Positions 26,470 to 34,011 of a stretch of DNA of 64,000 bases are shown here, piece after piece; within the stretch, counting starts at the first letter, position 1, and each line of letters begins with the position of its first letter. The stretch lies in the NCBI RefSeq assembly GCF_028473145.1, contig NZ_CP092370.1:1550001-1614000 (forward strand). The letters run 5' to 3'. This stretch comes from Flavobacterium sp. CBA20B-1 (lineage in GTDB: Bacteria; Bacteroidota; Bacteroidia; Flavobacteriales; Flavobacteriaceae). The notes below the pieces were generated by a model. The model saw only the letters and a list, made by a program, of their open reading frames with translations, made no database searches and was not told the DNA's origin. The translations under genes and the position numbers were made by a program.

Positions 26470-29091
26470 ATGAAAATATTAAAAGTACAAGCCTTAAGAG
26501 GACCTAACATTTGGAGCGTTCGCAGAAAAAAATTAATACAAATGCGATTAGATTTGGAAGAAATGGAAGAATTTCCCACCAATAAAATTGAAGGATTTAG
26601 AGAGCGAATTGAAGCAATGTTTCCAACGATGATTGAACATCGCTGTTCAGAAGGAACCAGAGGTGGTTTTTTCTCTCGTGTAGAACGAGGCACGTGGATG
26701 GGACATGTTATTGAGCATATTGCATTAGAAATTCAAACGCTAGCCGGCATGGAAACAGGCTTTGGAAGAACGCGTGAAACCAAAACACCAGGTGTTTACA
26801 ATGTAGTTTTTAGTTATACCGAAGAAAACGTTGGCTTGTTTGCGGCTGAAAGTGCCGTTCGTATTGCCGAAGCTTTAATTGCTGGAACCGAATACGATGT
26901 GGAAGCAGACATTCAAAGAATGCGTGAAATTCGCGAACGCGTTCGCTTGGGACCGTCAACCGGAAGCATTGTGGAAGAAGCAGTTGCACGCGATATTCCT
27001 TGGATTCGTTTAGGTACTAATTCCTTAGTTCAGTTGGGATATGGCATCAATCAAATGCGTTTCCAGGCAACTATCACCTGCAAAACAAGCAATATTGCTG
27101 TGGACATTGCTTGTGATAAAGAAGAAACCAAACGCTTGTTAGAATTGGCGTCGATTCCTGTGGCAAGTGGCGGCATTTGTGTGGATGAAGAAGATTTAGA
27201 AGAAGTAGTGAAAAAAATTGGATACCCAATTGTGATTAAACCTTTAGACGGTAATCACGGCAAGGGTGCATCAATTAACGTGAAAAATTGGGAAGATGCG
27301 GTCACCGGATTGGCTTATGCAAAAAATTACAGCCGCAGAGTGATCGTTGAAAAATTTATTACCGGATTTGATTTTCGTGTGTTGATAATCGATCATAAAT
27401 TGGTGGCAGCTGCCAAAAGAGAACCCGCTCATGTGAAAGGTGATGGCGTGCAAACCATTCAACAATTAATCGATGAAACCAATCAAGACCCAAGACGCGG
27501 GTACGGACATGAAAATGTTTTAACGCAAATTGATGTGGACCGAGATACCACCGATTTATTAGATAAATTGGGCTATACTTTAGAAACAATTCCCAACAAA
27601 GGCGAAATTGTATATTTAAAATCTACTGCTAATTTAAGCACCGGTGGAACATCGGTTGATGTGACTGATATGATGCATCCCGAAAACATTTTTCTTTGCG
27701 AACGCATTTCTCGCGTAATTGGTTTAGATGTTTGCGGAATTGATATCATGGCAGAAAATTTAACACAACCACTTAAGGAAAATGGTGGATGTATTTTAGA
27801 AGTAAACGCAGCTCCTGGTTTCCGCATGCATTTGGCTCCAAGCGAAGGATTACCCAGAAATGTTGCCGCTCCGGTGATTGATATGTTGTATCCGCCCGGA
27901 AAACCAAGCCGTATTCCTATCATTGCTGTAACAGGAACAAATGGCAAAACAACCACCACCCGATTAATTGCACATATTGTAAAAAATAACGGTTACAAAG
28001 TGGGTTTCACCACATCAGACGGAATTTATGTGCAAAACCACATGATGGAAAAAGGCGACACCACCGGACCTATTTCGGCAGAATATATATTGAAAGACCC
28101 TACGGTAGAATTTGCTGTTTTAGAAACGGCAAGAGGAGGTATTTTAAGGTCGGGGCTTGGATTTAGTCGTTGTGATATTGGAATCATCACAAATATTCAA
28201 GAAGATCATTTGGGATTGTCTGATATTCATACCTTAGACGATTTAGCCCGCGTAAAAAGTGTGGTTGTGCGCAGTGTGAAAGAAGACGGCTGGGCAATCT
28301 TAAACGCAGAAGATGAACAATGCCTGAAAATTGCAAAGGATTTAAGTTGCAATGTGGCTTATTTCAGCATGGATGAAAATGCCCCAATCGTAAAACAATT
28401 TGCAAAAGATGGAAAAATTGTAGCGGTTTATGAAAACGGTTTCATCACCATAAAAAAAGGAGAATGGAAAATTCGTGTTGAAAGAGCCACTCATGTTCCG
28501 TTAACTCTTGGGGGAAAAGCAAAATTTATGATTGCCAATGTGTTGGCAGCAACTTTAGCGGCATACTTACAAGGATTTAAAACCGAAGATATTAGTTTAT
28601 CCCTACAAACATTTATTCCGAGTGCTGCACAAACTCCAGGGCGAATGAATATTTTTGAGTTTAAAAAGTTTAAAGTTTTGATTGATTTTGCACATAATCC
28701 TGCCGGTTATCGTGGTGTGGAAGAATATTTAAGTACCGTGGAAGCCACTAAAAAAATAGGAATTATTGCCGGAGTTGGAGACCGAAGAGATGAAGACATT
28801 AAAGAATGTGCCATGATTGCTGCCCGAATGTTTGACCATATTATTATTCGACAGGAAAAACACTTGCGTGGCAGAACCGAACAAGAAATCATTGATTTGA
28901 TTATGGAGGGTATTTCAGAATCAGAACGCACTGTTACTTATGAAATCATTACTAAAGAAACCGAAGCTATTAAACACGCAATAAACAGCGCCGAAGACGG
29001 CACTTTTATTACTGCCTTGAGTGATGTAATTACCAATGCAATCGAGATTGTTCAGGAATATTTAGATAAAGAAAACGAAGAAGTTAGTTAG
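26470..29091 (+). CDS. cphA: Cyanophycin synthetase
   Basis: An 873-residue ATP-dependent polymerase that makes the (Asp-Arg)n nitrogen store cyanophycin without ribosomes. Order of domains: an N-terminal domain (~1-160), an ATP-grasp domain (~215-470, with YPIVIKPLDGNHGKGAS) and a Mur-ligase-like domain with its P-loop GTNGKTTT at residues 489-496. The length matches CphA1. ATG at 26470 is preferred to a TTG three codons upstream. A 236-bp gap to cphB holds the divergent promoters. Confidence 0.93.
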   Translation: MKILKVQALRGPNIWSVRRKKLIQMRLDLEEMEEFPTNKIEGFRERIEAMFPTMIEHRCSEGTRGGFFSRVERGTWMGHVIEHIALEIQTLAGMETGFGRTRETKTPGVYNVVFSYTEENVGLFAAESAVRIAEALIAGTEYDVEADIQRMREIRERVRLGPSTGSIVEEAVARDIPWIRLGTNSLVQLGYGINQMRFQATITCKTSNIAVDIACDKEETKRLLELASIPVASGGICVDEEDLEEVVKKIGYPIVIKPLDGNHGKGASINVKNWEDAVTGLAYAKNYSRRVIVEKFITGFDFRVLIIDHKLVAAAKREPAHVKGDGVQTIQQLIDETNQDPRRGYGHENVLTQIDVDRDTTDLLDKLGYTLETIPNKGEIVYLKSTANLSTGGTSVDVTDMMHPENIFLCERISRVIGLDVCGIDIMAENLTQPLKENGGCILEVNAAPGFRMHLAPSEGLPRNVAAPVIDMLYPPGKPSRIPIIAVTGTNGKTTTTRLIAHIVKNNGYKVGFTTSDGIYVQNHMMEKGDTTGPISAEYILKDPTVEFAVLETARGGILRSGLGFSRCDIGIITNIQEDHLGLSDIHTLDDLARVKSVVVRSVKEDGWAILNAEDEQCLKIAKDLSCNVAYFSMDENAPIVKQFAKDGKIVAVYENGFITIKKGEWKIRVERATHVPLTLGGKAKFMIANVLAATLAAYLQGFKTEDISLSLQTFIPSAAQTPGRMNIFEFKKFKVLIDFAHNPAGYRGVEEYLSTVEATKKIGIIAGVGDRRDEDIKECAMIAARMFDHIIIRQEKHLRGRTEQEIIDLIMEGISESERTVTYEIITKETEAIKHAINSAEDGTFITALSDVITNAIEIVQEYLDKENEEVS

Positions 29092-29115
29092 TTAGGTTTT
29101 TTAAAGAACATCTAT

Positions 29116-29147
29116 AAAAATGCTCCAATAAAATTTGGAGCATTTTT
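29116..29147 (+). terminator. cphA terminator
   Basis: Perfect 13-bp stem AAAAATGCTCCAA / TTGGAGCATTTTT with a 6-nt loop and T-run, 25 bp after the cphA stop. Confidence 0.88.
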
Positions 29148-29225
29148 TATTTCAATCGAAGCCAATCATCCATATAATTCGTTAATTTAATATGCAGGTG
29201 CTCAAAAAAATCATTTCTTTGCACT

Positions 29226-30182
29226 ATGAAATTGCTATCGCCCAAAATGAAACAATTCCTAATACTGTTGCTAAAAATAGCAGTAGTTGGTGGCGCTTTT
29301 TATTTTATTAACAAACAACTCACCGAGAAAGATTTCGATTGGGAAATTATTGCCAAAGCCTTACACAAACCAAATGCATGGTTTTTAGTGGACATACTGT
29401 TGCTGCTTACCTTTTTAAACAGATTTATCGAGATTTTAAAATGGAAAAATTTGGCACAAACTGTAAAGCCAATCAGCATTTGGGAAAGCACCAAACAGGT
29501 TTTAATTGGTATTACTTTTGGGATTGTTACACCAAACGGTATTGGCGAATACGCAGGAAAAGCATGGTTTTATGAGCGGAAAAACACCGTGAAAATTATC
29601 TTTTTAAATGCGGTTTGCAACGGTATTCAAGTGGTATTTTCTGTTAGTTTTGGGTTAATTGGTACGTTTTACATTAATTCTTTATACCAATTTATTGCTA
29701 CAAAATATATTTTACTGTTTTTCGGGGTTTTAATAGCGGTAATTGTAGTGTTTTTTTCCGTTAAAAACATTCGCATAAAGGGTTATTCACTGCAAACACT
29801 GTTTAAAAGTTTAAACGAAATTCCTAAAACAATTCATCGAAAAAACATCGGTTTGGCTTTGTTAAGGTATGTAGTGTTGATCCATCAGTATTTTATTCTG
29901 TACACACTTTTCCATGTAGAAATCTCGTATATTGTATTATTGGCTGTGGTGGCGAGTATTTATCTGTTGGCATCGAGCTTGCCCAATTTTCAAGCGGTAG
30001 ATTTTGCTTTGAAAGGAAGTGTGGCTATTTATTTATTCAGCTTTTTTGGTGTGGACGGATGGATTGTAACGCTTGTAGCAGCTCTTATTTGGTTGTTAAA
30101 TTTGGTAATTCCTATATCAATTGGAAGTATTTTTCTGCTTATTTTTAATCCGAAGAAGAATTTAAACCAACAGGCAGTATAA
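29226..30182 (+). CDS. Flippase-like integral membrane protein (lysyl-PG synthase TM family)
   Basis: A 318-residue protein with about eight hydrophobic segments. It resembles the PF03706 flippase-like domain of MprF/AglD proteins (motif TPNGIGEYAGKAWFY in the first third) but has no aminoacyltransferase domain. It probably moves a lipid or helps envelope assembly; substrate unknown. Its last 38 bp overlap the end of the convergent lipoprotein gene. Confidence 0.75.
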   Translation: MKLLSPKMKQFLILLLKIAVVGGAFYFINKQLTEKDFDWEIIAKALHKPNAWFLVDILLLLTFLNRFIEILKWKNLAQTVKPISIWESTKQVLIGITFGIVTPNGIGEYAGKAWFYERKNTVKIIFLNAVCNGIQVVFSVSFGLIGTFYINSLYQFIATKYILLFFGVLIAVIVVFFSVKNIRIKGYSLQTLFKSLNEIPKTIHRKNIGLALLRYVVLIHQYFILYTLFHVEISYIVLLAVVASIYLLASSLPNFQAVDFALKGSVAIYLFSFFGVDGWIVTLVAALIWLLNLVIPISIGSIFLLIFNPKKNLNQQAV

Positions 30183-30624
30183 ATTGGGTTTTAACGGGAA
30201 TACCGCGTTTGGTTGCCGGATGTATTTTTGAAAAACTTTTTTGGTGATGCGCCATAATACTGTCTAGCATTTTTTTGGGAAGCAATTTTTCATTTACCAT
30301 TTGTGTTTTGAACTGAAGGTCGCTCTTCGGAGAAATTGTTACTAAAAACTGTACGGTATCAATAGTAGAAATTTGCACCAGTGAATCGGTTTTTAAAACA
30401 TGAACCACTTCAAAATGCAATCGATCAAAAAAACACGCTTTGTTTTCCTCTTCTGTTTTTAGCTTTTCGCAGGCATCATAAGTAGGATAGGTATCTACTT
30501 TATTCCAATCGATAGTATGCAATTCGCGTCTTAACAACTCTTGTGAATTAGGTAGTTCTTTCTGTGCGAAATTGCAAGAAGTAAGAAAAATACTAAAAAA
30601 AAGAAATGCCCAATAATTCTTCAT
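30145..30624 (-). CDS. TonB-like lipoprotein
   Basis: About 159 residues with a lipobox signal (FLTSCNF). The YPTYDACEKLKTEEENKACF segment, with two cysteines around an acidic run, recurs in flavobacterial lipoproteins that carry a degenerate TonB C-terminal domain; the rest is consistent with that fold. The start at 30624 (MKNYWAF) is as good as the ATG two codons upstream. Function unknown. It overlaps the convergent flippase-like gene by 38 bp. Confidence 0.65.
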   Translation of the reverse strand: MKNYWAFLFFSIFLTSCNFAQKELPNSQELLRRELHTIDWNKVDTYPTYDACEKLKTEEENKACFFDRLHFEVVHVLKTDSLVQISTIDTVQFLVTISPKSDLQFKTQMVNEKLLPKKMLDSIMAHHQKSFSKIHPATKRGIPVKTQFILPVGLNSSSD

Positions 30625-30671
30625 GAACAATTAAATCGTAAATTTAGAGACAAAAATACAAAAAAATTACT

Positions 30672-31169
30672 ATGGAAATTTTAATACTGATTATAAGTTT
30701 GTTATTTGTAATTGCCGGAATTGTTGGCAGCGTGTTGCCTGCTTTACCCGGACCGCCTATCAGCTGGATTGGACTGCTGATTTTATACACCACACCCGGC
30801 ATCGTTTTTGACTATTGGCTATTGGGAATTACGTTTGTATTTACGCTGATCATTGTGATTTTAGATTATGTGATTCCGGCACAAGGCACCAAACGCTTTG
30901 GCGGCAGCAAGTACGGAATTTGGGGCACAAACATTGGATTGATTGTGGGGCTATTCTTTCCTCCTTTTGGGTTTGTTATTGGGCCATTCTTAGGTGCTTT
31001 TATTGGGGAATTGATTTACGACCAAACCGATTCAAAACGAGCATTGAAAGCAGCTACGGGTTCTTTTATAGGTTTTGTGGCCTCTACTTTTGTAAAATTT
31101 GTGTTTTGTATGATTTTATTGGGGATTTATATTCACACCGTTTGGAAGTATTGGAGTGTTTGGTTTTAG
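30672..31169 (+). CDS. DUF456 membrane protein
   Basis: A 165-residue protein of about five hydrophobic segments rich in Gly and Pro (VLPALPGPPISWIG, FGGSKYGIWGTNIG, FPPFGFVIGPFLGAFIGEL), the hallmark of DUF456. Function unknown. Its end overlaps the convergent gene at 31166 by 4 bp. Confidence 0.88.
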   Translation: MEILILIISLLFVIAGIVGSVLPALPGPPISWIGLLILYTTPGIVFDYWLLGITFVFTLIIVILDYVIPAQGTKRFGGSKYGIWGTNIGLIVGLFFPPFGFVIGPFLGAFIGELIYDQTDSKRALKAATGSFIGFVASTFVKFVFCMILLGIYIHTVWKYWSVWF

Positions 31170-32017
31170 ATTTTTAGTTTGAAGGTTCGTTTCAAATCAG
31201 CAAAATTAAACTTTGAAATTTGCGCATTGGTCGAAATCACTGTGATATTGATTAAATAGGTCCCAGCGATAAAGTAAATGGTGTTGTTATAATACATCAC
31301 TTCATTACTATTCACACTGAAATAGCCTTCTAAAGCTTTATAGCTTTTGTAATCAACTTCCTTAATTGCTGTTTTTTTCAATGCCGCATCTGTTTTAATG
31401 ATATTCAAATGGTGCGTTGTATTGCTCAAAAGTATTTCCTTTATGGTAATGGAGTAAAAAGTGCTGTTGTCTGCGGTGCTGTATGAAAACTCTTTCACCT
31501 TATTGTATTGATTGGTGCTGCTATTGATTAATTTACAACTACACTCAAATTCAAAATAATCGGTGCTTACTGTTCGTTCTAAAATGGCTTTGTCTAATAA
31601 GGCTTTATCAACATTTCGCATGGGAAACCTAAGTGTAATGGGCACTGTATGAAAAGAACGAACTATTTTTCCATTTTTTTCGGCAGGTTTCCAAGCCGGC
31701 ATCATTTTTAAAACCCTGATTATTTCACCGATATAACCATAAGCATGTTCATTTCCTTTTATTTCAGCATTAGAAAGCAACCCATTTTTTTCGACAACAA
31801 ATTGCAGTTTAAAAGAAATTTCATCATATTTTGGCGGAATAACCAATGGATTAAACTCATTAGTGAAAGCTTGCAAAAAAGCAGACATTTCTTGTTTGGG
31901 TACTGCTTGTTTCTGTACAAATCGATATATTTTGTTATCATCCATCTCATTTATTTCTTGAGCTTGAATAATATCTGACGAAAACAGAATAAGAAAGATG
32001 AGCAGGAAGGTTTTCAT
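31166..32017 (-). CDS. Secreted TonB-domain protein, paralogue A
   Basis: A 283-residue secreted protein (signal ends IIQAQ). Residues ~35-125 resemble a TonB C-terminal domain (LQFVVEKNGLLSNAEIKG ... KMMPAWKPAEKNGKIVRSFHTVPITLRF), followed by a ~130-residue domain starting with FEFECSC. The gene at 32064-32930 has the same layout, so this is a tandem duplication. No membrane anchor, so it is not a normal energy transducer. Confidence 0.7.
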   Translation of the reverse strand: MKTFLLIFLILFSSDIIQAQEINEMDDNKIYRFVQKQAVPKQEMSAFLQAFTNEFNPLVIPPKYDEISFKLQFVVEKNGLLSNAEIKGNEHAYGYIGEIIRVLKMMPAWKPAEKNGKIVRSFHTVPITLRFPMRNVDKALLDKAILERTVSTDYFEFECSCKLINSSTNQYNKVKEFSYSTADNSTFYSITIKEILLSNTTHHLNIIKTDAALKKTAIKEVDYKSYKALEGYFSVNSNEVMYYNNTIYFIAGTYLINITVISTNAQISKFNFADLKRTFKLKI

Positions 32018-32063
32018 AGGTTTTGAAAATCAATTATATACTTCCTAAATTACAAAATAATAC

Positions 32064-32930
32064 TCAATTAGAGTTATTTGCATCTTTCCATCTAAAGTTT
32101 TTCACTAAATGATTAAATGTTAAATCTAATATTTGTCTATTTACAGAAACAACATTTAAACCAACAACAAAGTTATTTTCCTTAAAAAACATTGTTCGAT
32201 AATAAAATTCATACCCTTCACTTGGAACACTAATTAGAGTTTCTATCGCTTTTTTACTTTTATATTGAACCTCTTTATATGTTCCGTTTTGCCTTTCTAC
32301 ATCATTCTTTATACCTGTAAAATAATCTTCAACATTATCAGATTCTGCGACTTTTAAACCAATTGAATAAAAGACACTTTTATCTGGAGCATCATAAGAA
32401 AATTCTACTATTTTATTTTTTTCGTGAAAAATATTTTTCTCAAAGATACAATTGCACGAAAATTCAAAATGTTTATTTTCTATTTTATTAGTTGTCAATG
32501 ACTGTAGATATGAAGCAATCTCTTGTTCAGTTTTAAATTGAACATCAGAAGGATTACCAATATTGTCAATTCTTATTTTAATAGGTAAAGTAAAAGAACT
32601 TTTAATAGCTTTATCATCATATAATGCAGGATTCCATGAAGGCATTAGCATTAAAACACGTTTAGCTTCTTCTCCTACCCCACTTTTATCATCCACCACT
32701 TGAATATCAGAAAAAGAACCATCTTCTTCTACTATGAATTTTAATCTAATTGCAATTTCATCTATATTATTCGATACATGTGGAATTTTAAATTCTTTAA
32801 TGAAGTTTTGCATAAAACTTTCCATTCCTTCTTTTGGGCGTGCTTTTACTTGCGGAATTATAGATGTTTCTTGAGCGAATGTTGATAAGCAAACAAACAA
32901 AATAATAAATAAGGATAAAATATTTTTCAT
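32064..32930 (-). CDS. Secreted TonB-domain protein, paralogue B
   Basis: A 288-residue secreted protein (signal ends TFAQ). A TonB-like domain (LKFIVEEDGSFSDIQVVDD ... LMPSWNPALYDDKAIKSSFTLPIKIRI) comes first, and a second domain beginning FEFSCNC follows. It matches the gene 47 bp downstream along its whole length. Its TonB-like part is also close to the C-terminus of the M56 protease at 705-2264. Function unknown. Confidence 0.7.
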   Translation of the reverse strand: MKNILSLFIILFVCLSTFAQETSIIPQVKARPKEGMESFMQNFIKEFKIPHVSNNIDEIAIRLKFIVEEDGSFSDIQVVDDKSGVGEEAKRVLMLMPSWNPALYDDKAIKSSFTLPIKIRIDNIGNPSDVQFKTEQEIASYLQSLTTNKIENKHFEFSCNCIFEKNIFHEKNKIVEFSYDAPDKSVFYSIGLKVAESDNVEDYFTGIKNDVERQNGTYKEVQYKSKKAIETLISVPSEGYEFYYRTMFFKENNFVVGLNVVSVNRQILDLTFNHLVKNFRWKDANNSN

Positions 32931-32956
32931 AAGAAATGTATTAAGTTGTAAAAAAT

Positions 32957-32983
32957 CAAAAAAGCCCTCCGATTTGGAAAGCT
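32957..32983 (-). terminator. Terminator after tRNA-Asp genes
   Basis: Minus-strand stem AGCTTTCC / GGAGGGCT (two G-U pairs), loop of 5, followed by T6. It separates the tRNA transcript from the TonB-domain gene downstream. Confidence 0.7.
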
Positions 32984-33063
32984 TTTCATTGGTCTAACTA
33001 CTAAACCAGGTACTTGCGTACCTAAACAACACAACTATTTTTGATTCTAAAGCGAGAATCTCG

Positions 33064-33137
33064 CGGTCTGGACGGGACTCGAACCCGCGACCCCATGCGT
33101 GACAGGCATGTATTCTAACCAACTGAACTACCAAACC
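33064..33137 (-). tRNA. tRNA-Asp (GTC), copy 1
   Basis: 74-nt cloverleaf on the minus strand: acceptor GGTTTGG/CCAGACC, anticodon loop CTGTCAC with anticodon GTC, T-arm GGGTTCGAGTCCC, discriminator G. Identical to the two copies upstream. Confidence 0.97.
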
Positions 33138-33157
33138 AAAACATTAAAGGGCACAAA

Positions 33158-33179
33158 AGCCCCTCGTAACCGAAGGGCT
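33158..33179 (-). terminator. Hairpin between tRNA-Asp copies 2 and 1
   Basis: Nine-position stem with one mismatch, AGCCCCTCG (33158-33166) with 33171-33179, followed on the minus strand by T4. It may be a weak terminator or processing signal. Confidence 0.5.
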
Positions 33180-33191
33180 ATTGTATCTTGG

Positions 33192-33265
33192 CGGTCTGGA
33201 CGGGACTCGAACCCGCGACCCCATGCGTGACAGGCATGTATTCTAACCAACTGAACTACCAAACC
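33192..33265 (-). tRNA. tRNA-Asp (GTC), copy 2
   Basis: Identical 74-nt tRNA-Asp with anticodon GTC. It lies 54 bp from copy 1 and 71 bp from copy 3; the spacers are unrelated. Confidence 0.97.
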
Positions 33266-33336
33266 AAGATAATGTTTTATGTCAAAGAAATTTTACTTTC
33301 GCAAAATTGTAAAGAAACTTGTTCTTTTGTTTTTTG

Positions 33337-33410
33337 CGGTCTGGACGGGACTCGAACCCGCGACCCCATGCGTGACAGGCATGTATTCTAACCAACTGAA
33401 CTACCAAACC
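33337..33410 (-). tRNA. tRNA-Asp (GTC), copy 3
   Basis: Identical 74-nt tRNA-Asp with anticodon GTC, the first copy after the promoter at 33450-33480. Confidence 0.97.
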
Positions 33411-33449
33411 GTTTGTGATCTTAATGTGTTCTTCATTAATTCAACGGTG

Positions 33450-33480
33450 CAAATATACGACCATTTACTAATGGTGCAAA
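33450..33480 (-). promoter_or_regulatory. Promoter of the tRNA-Asp cluster
   Basis: On the minus strand TTTG (33480-33477), exactly 19 bp spacer, TATATTTG (33457-33450): a perfect Bacteroidota promoter. It is followed by GCACCG, close to the GCAACCG after the rrn -7 boxes. Confidence 0.85.
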
Positions 33481-33555
33481 CATTTTTTTAAAAAATTCAA
33501 TTGTTGTTGCTCATATTTTTTTCAGAGGGTTATTTTTCAGTTATTTACAAAAAAA

Positions 33556-33578
33556 ATACCGGAATAAATCCGGCATCT
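33556..33578 (-). terminator. trxA terminator
   Basis: Short GC-rich stem around CCGGA / TCCGG with an A-run on the plus strand giving a U-run in the transcript. Confidence 0.6.
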
Positions 33579-33594
33579 TTTGTATGTATATTGC

Positions 33595-33912
33595 TTATAA
33601 AAGTTTATTTAAAGCATCAACGTATGTTTGTTTTGGTGCTACACCTACTTGGCGACCAACTACTTCTCCGTTTTGAAAAATTAAAACTGTTGGTATATTG
33701 CGCACCCCGTATTGCGATGCAAAATCTTGATTTGCATCTACATCTACTTTTCCTACTACTACTTTTCCATCAAAATCACCTGATAGTTCTTCAATAGTTG
33801 GACCTAACATTTTACAAGGACCACACCATTCTGCCCAAAAATCTACTACTACTGGTTTGTCTGATTTTAATACTACTTCGTCAAAGGTAGCATCTGTTAT
33901 TTCTAAAGCCAT
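33595..33912 (-). CDS. trxA: Thioredoxin
   Basis: A 105-residue cytoplasmic thioredoxin. Active site WCGPC has Cys30 and Cys33; buried Asp (VVVDFWAEW) and the cis-Pro region (RNIPTVLIF) are present. It reduces disulphides in partner proteins, with electrons from thioredoxin reductase. A reductase-like gene at 58920 is far away and probably a separate system. Confidence 0.96.
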   Translation of the reverse strand: MALEITDATFDEVVLKSDKPVVVDFWAEWCGPCKMLGPTIEELSGDFDGKVVVGKVDVDANQDFASQYGVRNIPTVLIFQNGEVVGRQVGVAPKQTYVDALNKLL

Positions 33913-34011
33913 AATTTATTTTTTATATCTATGTTCTATACAAATTTAATCATTTTTTTAATTGGTGCAAGCCCCAAATCATAACTTCTGTCTATTGCAC
34001 AATAAGCTTTT

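Noticed and set aside
33052..33064. GCGAGA-A-TCTCGC palindrome at the 3' end of tRNA-Asp copy 1
   Set aside because: Too small and too close to the tRNA to separate from processing context; no U-run for termination.
33188..33491. Small plus-strand frames encoding AVWTGLEPATPCVTG-type peptides
   Set aside because: These are antisense readings of the tRNA-Asp genes, a well-known annotation artefact.
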